A stretch of DNA of 64,000 nucleotides. Origin: Pelomonas sp. BJYL3 (GTDB taxonomy: Bacteria > Pseudomonadota > Gammaproteobacteria > Burkholderiales > Burkholderiaceae_C). Below the pieces are notes generated by a model. It did not search any database and was not told the DNA's origin. It saw only the letters and a program-made list of their open reading frames with translations. How positions within the stretch are numbered: the first letter of the stretch is position 1; each line of letters starts with the position of its first letter. The stretch is from assembly GCF_027257975.1 (NCBI RefSeq), contig NZ_JANZKX010000005.1, positions 186,001 through 250,000 on the forward strand, read 5' to 3'. Positions 9,635 through 19,236 of the stretch are shown here, piece by piece. The position numbers were made by a program, and so were the translations under genes.

Positions 9635-11605
9635 ATGTGCGGCATCACCGGCATTTTTGACACCCGCCAGGCGCGCGCCATCGACGGCGCCGTGCTGCGT
9701 CGCATGAACGACTCCCAGCACCACCGCGGTCCGGACGAAGGCGACCTCTACCTGGAACCCGGCCTGGGCTTCGGCCACCGCCGCCTGTCCATCATCGACA
9801 TCGCCACGGGTCAGCAGCCGCTGTTCAACACGGACCGCAGCGTTGCCATCGTCTTCAATGGCGAAATCTACAACTACCAGGAACTCATCCCCGAGCTGCA
9901 GGCCCTGGGCCACCACTTCCACACCCGCAGCGACACCGAAGTCATTGTTCATGCCTGGGAGAGCTGGGGTGAGCGCTGCGTGGACCGCCTGCGTGGCATG
10001 TTCGCCTTCGTGATCTGGGATCGCAAGCAGCAGTGCCTGTTCATGGCGCGTGACCGCCTGGGCGTCAAGCCCCTGTACTGGACGGTGCTGGACGACGGCC
10101 TGCTGCTCTTCGGCTCCGAGCTGAAGTCCCTGCTGGCCCATCCGCAGCTGCGGCGCGAGATCGAGCCGCAGGCGGTGGAGGAGTACTTTGCCTTCGGCTA
10201 CGTGCCCGAGCCGCGCACCATCTTCAAGGGCATCCACAAGCTGGACATGGGCCACACCCTGCGCATCCAGCGCGGTGTGCCGATTCCGGCGTCCAAGCCC
10301 TTCTGGGACCTGCGCTACACGCTGGACAACCCCATCAGCCTGGCCGATGCCCAGGCCGAGCTGCTGGAGCGTCTGCGCGAGTCCGTGCGCCTGCGCATGA
10401 TCGCTGAGGTGCCGCTGGGCGCCTTCCTGTCCGGCGGGGTCGACTCCAGCGCGGTGGTGGCCACCATGGCGGGCCTGTCGGACCAGCCGGTGCGCACCTG
10501 TGCCATTGCATTCGACGACCCGCGCTTCAACGAGTCCGAGTTCGCCGCCATGGTCGCCCAACGCCATGGCACGGCCCATGTCTGCCATACCGTGGGCAGC
10601 AATGACTTCGACCTCGTGGACACCCTGGCCCGCCTCTACGACGAGCCCTACGCCGACAGTTCCGCCGTCCCCACCTACCGCGTCTGTGAGATGGCCCGCC
10701 GCCATGTCACCGTGGCCCTGTCCGGTGATGGCGGGGACGAGGCCTTCGGTGGCTATCGCCGCTACAAGCTGCACATGCTGGAGTCCGGCCTGCGCGGCAT
10801 GCTGCCCGGCCGCATGGGGCAGAGGGTCTTCGGTGCGCTGGGGCGGGCCTATCCCAAGCTGGACTGGGCGCCGCGTTTTCTGCGTGCCAAGACCACCTTC
10901 CAGGGCATGGCCATGGACCCGGTCAGCGCCTACTGCCACTCGGTGTCCCAGAACAAGGCCCCGCTGCGCCAGCGCCTGTTCAGCCCCGCGATGCGCCAGG
11001 CCCTGGCCGGCTACAGCGCGGACCAGGTCTTCCACCGCCACGCACAGAATGCCAATACCGACGACCAGCTGGCCCTCATCCAGTACCTGGACACCAAGAC
11101 CTACCTCGTCGGTGACATCAACACCAAGGTGGACCGCGCCAGCATGGCCCACTCGCTGGAAGTGCGCGAGCCGCTGATGGACCACGAGCTGCTGGAATGG
11201 CTGGCCACGCTGCCCTCCTCGCTCAAGCTGCACGGCCAGGAGGGCAAGTACCTGCTCAAGAAGAGCATGGAAAGCCAGCTGCCGCACGAGGTGCTGTACC
11301 GGCCCAAGATGGGCTTCTCGGTGCCCCTGGCCAACTGGTTCCGCGGGCCCTTGAAGGACAAGGTGCGTGAGTCCGTGCTGGGTCCGCGCCTGGCCGACAC
11401 CGGCTGGTTCAATCCCGACTGCCTGCGGGATCTCGTCGACCAGCACCAGTCCGGCCGGGCCGACCACAGCACGGCGCTGTGGTCCTTGACCATGTTCGAG
11501 GCCTTCCTGCGCGTCGTGGTCGATGGCCCCCATCCGGTGGTGCCCGACCATGCCATCGCCAGCAAGGCCGTGCCGGCCCTCGCCACCCCGTCTGCCGCCT
11601 CCTGA
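9635..11605 (+). CDS. XrtA-associated amidotransferase, asparagine synthase (glutamine-hydrolysing)-like
   Basis: The protein has 656 residues. Met-Cys-Gly at the N-terminus provides the Cys nucleophile of a class II glutaminase domain (about 1-200). A synthetase domain follows, with the pyrophosphate-binding loop 'LSGGVDSSAV' near 264 and 'ALSGDGGDEAFGGY' further on. These features define the AsnB superfamily. In exosortase A loci this member (TIGR03108-like) is thought to amidate a sugar carboxylate or another acid rather than aspartate, which would fit the uronic-acid dehydrogenase just upstream; that link is inference. The next gene starts 1 bp after its stop. Confidence 0.92.
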   Translation: MCGITGIFDTRQARAIDGAVLRRMNDSQHHRGPDEGDLYLEPGLGFGHRRLSIIDIATGQQPLFNTDRSVAIVFNGEIYNYQELIPELQALGHHFHTRSDTEVIVHAWESWGERCVDRLRGMFAFVIWDRKQQCLFMARDRLGVKPLYWTVLDDGLLLFGSELKSLLAHPQLRREIEPQAVEEYFAFGYVPEPRTIFKGIHKLDMGHTLRIQRGVPIPASKPFWDLRYTLDNPISLADAQAELLERLRESVRLRMIAEVPLGAFLSGGVDSSAVVATMAGLSDQPVRTCAIAFDDPRFNESEFAAMVAQRHGTAHVCHTVGSNDFDLVDTLARLYDEPYADSSAVPTYRVCEMARRHVTVALSGDGGDEAFGGYRRYKLHMLESGLRGMLPGRMGQRVFGALGRAYPKLDWAPRFLRAKTTFQGMAMDPVSAYCHSVSQNKAPLRQRLFSPAMRQALAGYSADQVFHRHAQNANTDDQLALIQYLDTKTYLVGDINTKVDRASMAHSLEVREPLMDHELLEWLATLPSSLKLHGQEGKYLLKKSMESQLPHEVLYRPKMGFSVPLANWFRGPLKDKVRESVLGPRLADTGWFNPDCLRDLVDQHQSGRADHSTALWSLTMFEAFLRVVVDGPHPVVPDHAIASKAVPALATPSAAS

Positions 11606-11606
11606 T

Positions 11607-12836
11607 ATGACCGTCCGCGTCCTCCACATCCTCGACCACTCCCTGCCGCTGCACAGCGGCTACACCTTCCGCACGGCTTCGCTGCTGCGCGAGCAGCGCA
11701 AGCTGGGCTGGGAGACCCTGCATGTCACCAGCCCCAAGCACGAGCAGAGCTCGGGCCGCCACGATGGAGCGCTGCAGGAGCAGGTTGATCACTGGACCTT
11801 CCACCGCACCCCGCTGGCCGAAGCCAGCGGCCTGCCGGTGATCAAGGAGATGCAGCTGATGCGCGCGCTCGAACGCCGCATCGACACCCTGATCCAGGAA
11901 CACCGCCCCCACATCCTCCATGCGCATTCCCCCGTGCTGAATGCCCTGCCGGCGGCACGCGCCGCGCGGCGTGCCGGCCTGCCGGTGGTCTACGAGATCC
12001 GGGCCTTCTGGGAGGACGCCGCAGTCGACCACGGCACCACCACCGAGGGCAGCCTGCGCTACAAGGCCACGCGGGCCCTGGAGACTCGTGCCATGCGCCG
12101 CGTGGACCATGTCTTCACCATCTGCGAGGGGCTGCGCAGCGACATCCTGGGGCGCGGCATCCCCGCGTCCAAGGTCAGCGTCATCCCCAACGCGGTGGAC
12201 ATCGCCAGCTTCGAACCCGGCGGTCAGCCGGACCCGGCCCTGCAGACGCAGCTGGGCCTGCAGGGGGCCGAGGTGCTGGGCTTCATCGGCTCCTTCTATG
12301 CCTACGAAGGCCTGGACCTGCTGCTGGAGGCGCTGCCTCAGATGCTGCAGCGGGACCCCAGCGTGCGCCTGCTGCTGGTCGGCGGCGGCCCGCAGGATGC
12401 CGCCCTGAAGGCGCAGTGCCAGGCCCTGGGCCTGGCCGACAAGGTGGTCTTCACCGGGCGCGTGCCGCATGCCCAGGTTCAGCGCTACTACGACCTGATC
12501 GATGTGCTGGTGTTCCCCCGCCATCCCATGCGCCTGACCGAGCTGGTGACGCCGCTCAAGCCGCTGGAGGCCATGGCGCAGGGGCGCCTGCTGGTCGCCT
12601 CGGATGTGGGCGGCCACAAGGAGCTCATCGAGGACGGGCAGACGGGCCATCTGTTCAAGGCAGGCGACCGCCAGTCTCTGGCCGATGTGGTGATGCGCGT
12701 GCTGTCGGCCCCGGCCGACTGGCCGCGCGTGCAGGCCAACGGCCGTCGCTTCGTCGAGGACGTGCGCAACTGGCGCAACAGTGCGGCCAACTACGTGCCG
12801 GTCTACGAACGCCTGCTGGGCCGCTCCGTGGCCTGA
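11607..12836 (+). CDS. XrtA-associated GT4 glycosyltransferase (TIGR04063-like)
   Basis: The protein has 409 residues. Its start 'VLHILDHSLPLHSGYTFR' is typical of the exosortase-associated Stp3 transferases. The GT-B second domain carries 'VIPNAVDIASFEP', 'FIGSFYAYEGLDLLLEAL' and the donor site 'LKPLEAMAQGR'. It likely acts on the lipid-linked repeat unit at the inner leaflet. ATG at 11607 overlaps nothing but lies 1 bp from the amidotransferase stop, so the two are surely co-transcribed. The acceptor and donor sugars cannot be told from sequence. Confidence 0.9.
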   Translation: MTVRVLHILDHSLPLHSGYTFRTASLLREQRKLGWETLHVTSPKHEQSSGRHDGALQEQVDHWTFHRTPLAEASGLPVIKEMQLMRALERRIDTLIQEHRPHILHAHSPVLNALPAARAARRAGLPVVYEIRAFWEDAAVDHGTTTEGSLRYKATRALETRAMRRVDHVFTICEGLRSDILGRGIPASKVSVIPNAVDIASFEPGGQPDPALQTQLGLQGAEVLGFIGSFYAYEGLDLLLEALPQMLQRDPSVRLLLVGGGPQDAALKAQCQALGLADKVVFTGRVPHAQVQRYYDLIDVLVFPRHPMRLTELVTPLKPLEAMAQGRLLVASDVGGHKELIEDGQTGHLFKAGDRQSLADVVMRVLSAPADWPRVQANGRRFVEDVRNWRNSAANYVPVYERLLGRSVA

Positions 12837-12900
12837 AGCCGGCGACGACTGCATCGCCCCTGGTATCTCCCCCCGGCTTCGCCTCCTCGCACCTGCCCGC

Positions 12901-14133
12901 ATGGACCGTCCCATCCGCACCCTGCTGTTTTCCACGCTGTATCCCAGCCCCAGCCGCCCGGGGCATGGCATCTTCGTGGAGACCCGCCTGCGCGAGCTGC
13001 TGAAGGCGGGCAAGGTGCAGGCCAAGGTGCTGGCGCCGGTGCCCTGGTTTCCCTCCTCGAATCCGCGCTGGGGGGCCTGGGCCAAGATGGCGGCCACGCC
13101 ACGCCAGGCCGTGCACAACGGCATCGAGGTCCGCTATCCGCGCTACCTGCTGCCGCCCAAGGTGGGCATGAATGTGGCTCCGCACCTGCTGGCCCTGCGC
13201 TCGGCCCTGGCCATCCGTCAGTGGATGAAGGAGGGGCTGGCATTCGATGTCATCGACGCCCACTACTACTACCCCGATGGCGTGGCTGCTGCCTGGCTGG
13301 CCCGGTACTTCGACAAGCCGCTGACCATCACCGCTCGCGGCTCGGACCTCAATCTGTTCCCGACGTTCCCCTGGCCGCGCAAGCTGATCCAGGGCGCCGC
13401 GCGGCAGGCGGACGCCTCCATCGGCGTCTGTGCCGACCTGATGGAACGCCTGCATGAGCTGGGCGAGCCGCGCGACAAGCTCCATGTGTTCCGCAACGGC
13501 GTGGACCTGCAGCGCTTCCGGCCCCTGGACCAGGCACAAATGCGCCAGGAGCTGGGCCTGGAGGGCGGGCCGCTGATGCTGTCGGTGGGGCACCTGGTGC
13601 CGCTCAAGGGGCATGACCTGTGCGTCGAGGCCCTGGCCCGGCTGCTGCCGCAGTTCCCGCAGGCTCGGCTGGTCATCATCGGGGAGGGCGCGGACCGGCC
13701 GCGTATCGAGGCCACCATCCAGCGCCTGGGTCTGCAGGACAAGGTCCGCATGACCGGGGCCCTGCCCAATGCCGAGCTGCTGCGCTGGTACAGCGCCGCG
13801 GACATGCTGCTGCTGGCCTCCAGCCGTGAAGGCTGGGCCAATGTGCTGCTGGAAGCCATGGCCTGCGGTGCGCCCGTGGTGGCCACGCCGGTGGGCGGCT
13901 CGCCCGAGGTGGTGCAGAACGACGTCGCCGGGCGCCTGGTCGCCTCGCGCGATGGCGAGGGCATCGCGGCGGCCGTGGCCTCCCTGTGGCAATCCCACCC
14001 CGGGCGCGAGGCCGTCCGCCGCTATGCTGAGGACTTTTCCTGGGATGCCACCAGCGAGCAGCAGTACCAGCTGTTCCACCGGCTGGTGGAGGCCCATGCG
14101 GCCAGATCCTCTGCACGGAGCACCCCATCATGA
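12901..14133 (+). CDS. GT4 family glycosyltransferase of the EPS cluster
   Basis: The protein has 410 residues. The N-terminal acceptor domain begins 'LLFSTLYPSPSRPGHGIFV'. The C-terminal nucleotide-sugar domain contains 'LMLSVGHLVPLKGHDL' and 'LLASSREGWANVLLEAMACG', including the E-x7-E-type donor motif. It is a retaining GT-B transferase of family 4, close to the other exosortase-linked members. ATG at 12901 was chosen because the chain then starts directly with the first beta strand; the 64 bp upstream reads through in frame but looks non-coding. Its specificity is unknown. Confidence 0.88.
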   Translation: MDRPIRTLLFSTLYPSPSRPGHGIFVETRLRELLKAGKVQAKVLAPVPWFPSSNPRWGAWAKMAATPRQAVHNGIEVRYPRYLLPPKVGMNVAPHLLALRSALAIRQWMKEGLAFDVIDAHYYYPDGVAAAWLARYFDKPLTITARGSDLNLFPTFPWPRKLIQGAARQADASIGVCADLMERLHELGEPRDKLHVFRNGVDLQRFRPLDQAQMRQELGLEGGPLMLSVGHLVPLKGHDLCVEALARLLPQFPQARLVIIGEGADRPRIEATIQRLGLQDKVRMTGALPNAELLRWYSAADMLLLASSREGWANVLLEAMACGAPVVATPVGGSPEVVQNDVAGRLVASRDGEGIAAAVASLWQSHPGREAVRRYAEDFSWDATSEQQYQLFHRLVEAHAARSSARSTPS

Positions 14134-14229
14134 TCATGATTGCGCCCGGCCGCCGCGCCGGCCTCTCCTGATGCTGCCCTCCACATCGACCCCGGCCCTG
14201 GCCATGCCCCCGGCTTTTCTGCCCTGTTC

Positions 14230-15396
14230 ATGAAGACTGACGCCCGCCTGCACGTCATGCACCTGCTCTACCGTTTCTCAAGCGGTGGGCTGGAGAATGT
14301 CGTCACCCAGCTGATCAACGGCCTGCCGCGGGACCGTTTTCGCCACACCCTGGTGGCCCTGACCGAGGTCGACCCCGTCTACCGCGCGCGCATCGAGACG
14401 CCAGACGTGCAATGCCTGGCCCTGAACAAGCAGCCCGGCGGTCCGCTGCCGTACTGGCCGCAGGCCTGGCGTCTCTTCCGGGAGCAGGCACCCGACGTCC
14501 TGCACAGCTGCAACCTGGCCGCGATGGACTTCCTCCCCATGGCCGCGCTGGCGCGCATTCCGCGGCGCATCCACGCCGAGCATGGCTGGGACGTCAGCGA
14601 CCCTGGTGGCAGCAATCTGAGGAACCGTCGCAACCGGCGGATCATGGCGCCCTTCGCCCAGGACTTCATCGCCGTCTCCGAGCAGGTGCGTGACTACCTG
14701 CGCGACATCATCCGCGTGCCCGCCCCGCGCATCCAGCTGATCACCAATGGCGTGGACACCGAGCGCTTCCGCCCGCCGCAGTCCGGCGAGGCCTGGCCCG
14801 AGGGCTTGCCCTTCCGCGCCGGCGAGCATCTGCTGATCGGCACGGTCGGGCGCCTGGACCCCGTCAAGGACCAGGCCCGGCTGATCGAGGCCTTCGCCCA
14901 GCTGCAGACCATGGATGACGAGGCCTGCCGCCGGGCCCGCCTGGTCCTGGTGGGCGAGGGCCCGCTGCGGCAGGCCCTGGGAGAGCGGGTGGCACAGCGC
15001 GGTCTGCAGGACCGGGTCTGCTTCGCCGGCCAGCGCCAGGACGTGCCCGCCGTGCTGCGGGCCCTGGACGTCTTCGTGCTGAATTCCCTGACCGAGGGCA
15101 CCTCCTGCGCGCTGCAGGAGGCGCTGGCCACGGGCATGGCCATTGTGGCGAGCACCGTGGGCGGCAATGCCGCCGTGCTGGGCGAGGGAACGGCCGGCCA
15201 TCTGGTGCCGCCCTCGGACACAATGGCGCTGGCGCAGGCGTTGAGGCAGGCCCTGGCACAGCGCCTGGACCCCGCCGCCCGCCTGGCCCAGCAGGAGGCC
15301 GCGCGCTCGCGGGCCCTGAGTGCCTACTCGCTGCAGGCCATGCTGGCCCGCTACGAGACCCTGTTTGCCAGCCGGAAAGGGCAGGTCGTGCAATGA
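14230..15396 (+). CDS. XrtA/PEP-CTERM-associated sugar transferase (TIGR03088-like GT4)
   Basis: The protein has 388 residues. The opening 'MHLLYRFSSGGLENVV' matches the Stp2 group of exosortase-associated transferases. Other GT4 motifs are 'ITNGVDTERFRP', 'GTVGRLDPVKDQ' and 'NSLTEGTSCALQEALATG'. It likely adds a sugar to the growing repeat unit. ATG at 14230 was chosen; a TTG 90 bp upstream is in frame but would add a low-complexity Pro/Ala leader, and an internal Met 9 codons later is also possible. The stop overlaps the next small gene by 4 bp (ATGA). Confidence 0.9.
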   Translation: MKTDARLHVMHLLYRFSSGGLENVVTQLINGLPRDRFRHTLVALTEVDPVYRARIETPDVQCLALNKQPGGPLPYWPQAWRLFREQAPDVLHSCNLAAMDFLPMAALARIPRRIHAEHGWDVSDPGGSNLRNRRNRRIMAPFAQDFIAVSEQVRDYLRDIIRVPAPRIQLITNGVDTERFRPPQSGEAWPEGLPFRAGEHLLIGTVGRLDPVKDQARLIEAFAQLQTMDDEACRRARLVLVGEGPLRQALGERVAQRGLQDRVCFAGQRQDVPAVLRALDVFVLNSLTEGTSCALQEALATGMAIVASTVGGNAAVLGEGTAGHLVPPSDTMALAQALRQALAQRLDPAARLAQQEAARSRALSAYSLQAMLARYETLFASRKGQVVQ

Positions 15397-15611
15397 AGGA
15401 GTATCTGGTCATCTTCGCCCAGCTGCTTTGCGTGGGCTGGCTGCTGCGCACCATGTCCAAGGCGCGAGGCAAGCTGGACGAGGAAGAACTGGGCTGGTTC
15501 GACATCCGCTTGGGCGGCAAGGCGCCCAAGCCGCCGAAGTCCAACCGCAAGCCGCCGCCGGCTCCCAAGGTCGCGGCCTGGCCCGACGAGGGGAGGGGGC
15601 CGCGTGCGTGA
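15393..15611 (+). CDS. Small predicted membrane protein of the EPS cluster, unknown function
   Basis: The protein has 72 residues. A hydrophobic N-terminal helix (about 4-19) could anchor it in the inner membrane. An acidic segment 'KLDEEELGWFD' follows, then a Lys/Pro-rich tail (about 45-62). It belongs to no family I recognise. Evidence that it is real: it overlaps the preceding transferase by 4 bp and the following ligase by 8 bp, so it sits in a fully coupled translation chain, and its codon pattern matches its neighbours. A regulatory or assembly role next to the ligase is a guess. Confidence 0.65.
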   Translation: MKEYLVIFAQLLCVGWLLRTMSKARGKLDEEELGWFDIRLGGKAPKPPKSNRKPPPAPKVAAWPDEGRGPRA

Positions 15612-16917
15612 CATCATCACCCTGATCTTCATGCTGGGGCTGGCGCCCCTGGTGATCCGCAGCGCCTTCGCCTCCCTGCTCATGTGGTCCTGGGCCAATC
15701 TGGCGGCCCTGGGCTTCTACATGTTCGGCTTCATGGCCGGCGTGCCCTACGTGATGATCTTTGCGGTCTCGACGCTGGTGCTGATGCTGACGCAGCGCAA
15801 GCAGATCGTCGGGCGCTGGGAGCTGGGCGGGCCGCAGATCCTGTTCCTGATGTTTTCGCTGCATGCGCTGTTCGTGGCCAGCCTGGCCTATGGAGGCATC
15901 GAGCGGAACTGGGAAATCGCCACCAATCTGCTGAAGAACATCCTGCTGTGCCTGCTGATGCCCCTGCTGGTGGTCAACCGCACGCGCCTGGTTGCCATGG
16001 TCATCATCATGGCGCTGGGTTTGGGCGGGCATGGCGTGGTGGAGGGCCTCAAGTTCCTGGCCTCGGGGGGCGCGCACATCGTGCTGGGCAACGCCAAGCT
16101 GGGGGACAACAACCACTTCGCGCAGTCCGTGCTGCTGTCGGTGCCCCTGGCCTTCTACCTGTGGCAGTACAGCAAGACCCGACCCTGGCGCTATGCCTTG
16201 CTGGGCTTCATGTTCCTCGTGGCCATGGCGGTGATCGCCACCAAGTCGCGCGGGGGGCTGATCGGCTTCGTCTGCTTCGGCGTCTGGATGGTGCTGATGG
16301 GCCGGCAGAAGTTCAAGGGCCTGCTGATCTTCCTGGCCATCGGCCTGGCCATCTACGCCGCCGCGCCGGCGAGCTGGTTCGAGCGCATGGAGACGCTGCA
16401 GTCCGCCAACGAGGACGCGTCCTTCATGGGCCGCGTGACCGCCTGGAAGCGCGCCAGCGCCATCGCGGTGGAGAACCCCGTCTTCGGCGGCGGTTTCCGG
16501 GCGGTGCAGGCGCCGGTGATCTTCGAGCAGTTCCGCTACAAGCAGGGCTTGCTGGGCTTTGTCGAGACGCCCAATGTCAACTACCCGGCGGCCGCCCACA
16601 GCATCTACTTCGAGGTGCTGGGTGACATGGGCTTCGTCGGCCTGCTGATCTTCGTGGCTCTCATGTGGACCACCTTCGCGGCGCGCGGCGAGGTGCAGCG
16701 GCTGGTGAAGAAGTCCGGGCGGGATGACCTGCTCTGGGCCGCCGACATGGTCAATGCCCTGGCCGGCGCGATGTTCATCTTCCTGATCACCGGTGCCGCC
16801 CTGAGCGCCGCCTTCTACGACTTCCACTACATGCTGGTGGCCCTGGCGGACTGCGTGCGCCGCTATGTGCGCGAGCAGGTCAACCCCCGGAAATCCACGG
16901 CGGCGCTGCGGCCCTGA
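15604..16917 (+). CDS. Putative O-glycosylation ligase, exosortase A system-associated (Wzy/WaaL-like)
   Basis: The protein has 437 residues, with about ten predicted membrane helices and a large periplasmic loop before the last helices. That loop carries 'ENPVFGGGFRAVQ' and 'AAHSIYFEVLGDMGFVGL', the typical O-antigen ligase/polymerase region with conserved Arg and His. The family (TIGR03097-like) is confined to exosortase A gene sets and is proposed to transfer glycans to proteins or to polymerise EPS. Translation appears to start at GTG 15604, which overlaps the small upstream gene by 8 bp; no suitably placed ATG exists. Confidence 0.9.
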   Translation: MRDIITLIFMLGLAPLVIRSAFASLLMWSWANLAALGFYMFGFMAGVPYVMIFAVSTLVLMLTQRKQIVGRWELGGPQILFLMFSLHALFVASLAYGGIERNWEIATNLLKNILLCLLMPLLVVNRTRLVAMVIIMALGLGGHGVVEGLKFLASGGAHIVLGNAKLGDNNHFAQSVLLSVPLAFYLWQYSKTRPWRYALLGFMFLVAMAVIATKSRGGLIGFVCFGVWMVLMGRQKFKGLLIFLAIGLAIYAAAPASWFERMETLQSANEDASFMGRVTAWKRASAIAVENPVFGGGFRAVQAPVIFEQFRYKQGLLGFVETPNVNYPAAAHSIYFEVLGDMGFVGLLIFVALMWTTFAARGEVQRLVKKSGRDDLLWAADMVNALAGAMFIFLITGAALSAAFYDFHYMLVALADCVRRYVREQVNPRKSTAALRP

Positions 16918-16931
16918 GCCCGGCCCGAGCC

Positions 16932-19175
16932 ATGCCCATGATGCTTTCTCTCACCCGCAGGTTCGGCCGTGGCAAGCTGACCATCCTCTCCTTCCATCGA
17001 CTGCCCCGCGAGGCGCAGCGGCTGGACCCGCACGAGTACAGCTTCGAGCGCTTCAAGGAACTGGTGACCGAGTTGCGGTCCTCCTTCCGCATCCTTGCCC
17101 TGACGGAGGCGGTGGATCTGCTGCGCGCCGGGCTGCTCAAGGAACCGGCCGTCGTGCTGACCTTCGATGACGGCTACAAGAGCTGGATCGATCATGTGGC
17201 CCCCTGGCTGCAGGGCCAGGGCCTGCGCGGCACCTTCTTCATCACCACGGCGCAGCTGCGCGGGCAGCCGCTGTGGAACGAGCGCATCGAGCATGCGATC
17301 CACCACCTGCCGGCAGGCCTGAAGACCCTCTCCGGCGTGCCGGGGGCCACGCCCGGGCTGGACGTCAGCAGCCGCGAAGGCCGGGTGGACGCGGTCCGGC
17401 TCGTGACCGCGGCCCTGAAGTACCAGCCCCAGGACCAGCGCCGCGAGGCCATGGCCGAGCTGGAGCGCCTGTGCGGGCCGGGCTATGCCGGCCCCAGCTG
17501 CTTTGGCAGCGAGGACCTCAAGGCCCTGCAGGCCATGGGGATGGAGATCGGTGCGCATTCGGTGAACCACCCCATCCTGTCCTGCTGCAGCGAGGAGGAA
17601 GCGGAGTACGAGATCCGCGAGAGCCGCGCCGACATCGAGGCCGTGCTGGGCCCGCTGCGCATGCCCTTTGCCTATCCCAACGGCGAGCCCGGCAAGGACT
17701 ACACCAGCCGCCATGTGGAGATGGTGCGCCGAGCCGGCTACGCCTGTGGCGTGAGCACTCAGAAGGGCTATGCCACGCTGGAGAACTGCTTCCTGCAACT
17801 GCGCCGCTTCACGCCCTGGGGCGCCACGGCCAATTCGCGGGCTTTCCAGCTGCTGGGCAATCTGCTGCGTCCGCCCGAGCCTGACCTGGCACGGCCGGCT
17901 CGTCCCCATGCCGCCTTGATGGTCGCCTTCCACTTCCCGCCGCAGGCCGGCTCCAGCGGCGTGCTGCGCAGCCTCAACTTTGCCAAGATCCTGCCCGAGG
18001 CCGGTTGGGACGTGAGCCTGCTGTCGGCCAGCGCCAGCGCCTACGAGCGCACCAGCGTGGACCTGATGGCCCAGGTGCCGCCGGACATCCGCCTGGATCG
18101 TGCCCTGGCCCTGGACGTGCGGCGCGACCTCTCCATCCGCGGCAAGTATCCCGAGCTGCTGGCCATGCCCGATCGCTGGTCCAGCTGGTTCTTCGGCGGC
18201 GTGCGACGCGGCATCCGCCTGGTGCGCAGCCGCCAGGCACAGCTGGTCTGGAGCACCTATCCCATTCTCTCGGCTCACCTGATCGGTGGCATGGTGGCCC
18301 GCTGGACCAGCCGGCCCTGGATCGCCGAGTTCCGCGATCCCGTCTACCACGAGGACTGGGATGCCAGCCGCCTCAAGCGCTGGCTGCTGCCGCGCCTGGA
18401 AGGCTGGGTGGTGCGCAGCGCCACCTGCTGCGTGGTGACGACGGATGGCGCGCGCCAGCTCTTCGAGCGCCGCTATCCCGAGGCCCGCGGCCGCGTTCAT
18501 GTGATCGAGAACGGCTACGACGAGGGCTCCTTCGTGGGCGCGCAGGCACAGCGTTATGACGTGGCGCCCGAGCGCCTGCTGATGCTGCACAGCGGCGCCA
18601 TCTATCCCAAGGAACGCGATCCCAGCAACCTTTTCCGCGTGATGGCCCGCCTGCGCGACAGTGGCCGCATCGAGGCCTCCCGCCTGTGCGTGCGCTTCCG
18701 CGCGCCGGGCGCCGACCAGGCCATCCGCGAGCTGGCGCAGAAGTTCGGCGTGGAGGACATGGTCGACATCGCCGGGCCCGTGCCCTACCGCCAGGCCCTG
18801 CAGGAGATGATGGGCGCGGACCTGCTGCTGGTGTTCCAGGGCTCGGCCTTCAACAACCAGATCCCCGCCAAGATCTACGAGTACCTGCGGGCACTGCGTC
18901 CCATCCTGGCCCTGGTGGACTGTGCCGGCATCACCGCGCAGCGCCTGTCGCAGTTCGAGGGCGTACGCAATGTCGACGTGCTGGACGAGGCGGCCATCGA
19001 GGCGGCCCTGCTGCAGTCCTACGACGCCTTCGTGGCCGACATGGCCGCCTGCCGCCAGCCGGTGCGCACGGTGGAGGCGGTGTCGCCGACCTCGCGCCAG
19101 CATGGCGCCTGGCAGCTGGCGCAGCTGATGATCGCGGTGGACGCCCGGACCAACGACGCACCGCTGCGAGGCTGA
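16932..19175 (+). CDS. Fusion protein: polysaccharide deacetylase (NodB-like) plus GT4 glycosyltransferase
   Basis: The protein has 747 residues. Residues about 1-315 form a carbohydrate esterase 4 domain with 'VVLTFDDGY' near 74 (metal Asp pair) and 'GAHSVNHP' near 203 (metal His pair). From about 327 ('MVAFHFPPQAGSSGVLR') a GT-B glycosyltransferase begins, with 'VIENGYDEG', 'HSGAIYPKERDP' and 'IPAKIYEYLRALRP'. One chain could thus transfer a sugar and deacetylate it. It is the last + gene of the cluster, 14 bp after the ligase. Two nearby Met codons (16932, 16938) could each start it. It is the second deacetylase of the locus. Confidence 0.88.
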   Translation: MPMMLSLTRRFGRGKLTILSFHRLPREAQRLDPHEYSFERFKELVTELRSSFRILALTEAVDLLRAGLLKEPAVVLTFDDGYKSWIDHVAPWLQGQGLRGTFFITTAQLRGQPLWNERIEHAIHHLPAGLKTLSGVPGATPGLDVSSREGRVDAVRLVTAALKYQPQDQRREAMAELERLCGPGYAGPSCFGSEDLKALQAMGMEIGAHSVNHPILSCCSEEEAEYEIRESRADIEAVLGPLRMPFAYPNGEPGKDYTSRHVEMVRRAGYACGVSTQKGYATLENCFLQLRRFTPWGATANSRAFQLLGNLLRPPEPDLARPARPHAALMVAFHFPPQAGSSGVLRSLNFAKILPEAGWDVSLLSASASAYERTSVDLMAQVPPDIRLDRALALDVRRDLSIRGKYPELLAMPDRWSSWFFGGVRRGIRLVRSRQAQLVWSTYPILSAHLIGGMVARWTSRPWIAEFRDPVYHEDWDASRLKRWLLPRLEGWVVRSATCCVVTTDGARQLFERRYPEARGRVHVIENGYDEGSFVGAQAQRYDVAPERLLMLHSGAIYPKERDPSNLFRVMARLRDSGRIEASRLCVRFRAPGADQAIRELAQKFGVEDMVDIAGPVPYRQALQEMMGADLLLVFQGSAFNNQIPAKIYEYLRALRPILALVDCAGITAQRLSQFEGVRNVDVLDEAAIEAALLQSYDAFVADMAACRQPVRTVEAVSPTSRQHGAWQLAQLMIAVDARTNDAPLRG

Positions 19176-19236
19176 CCGAAGCCTGCCAGGCTGAGCCGGG
19201 CCCGTGACGGCCCCCACCGCGGGGGCAGGGTTCGAC

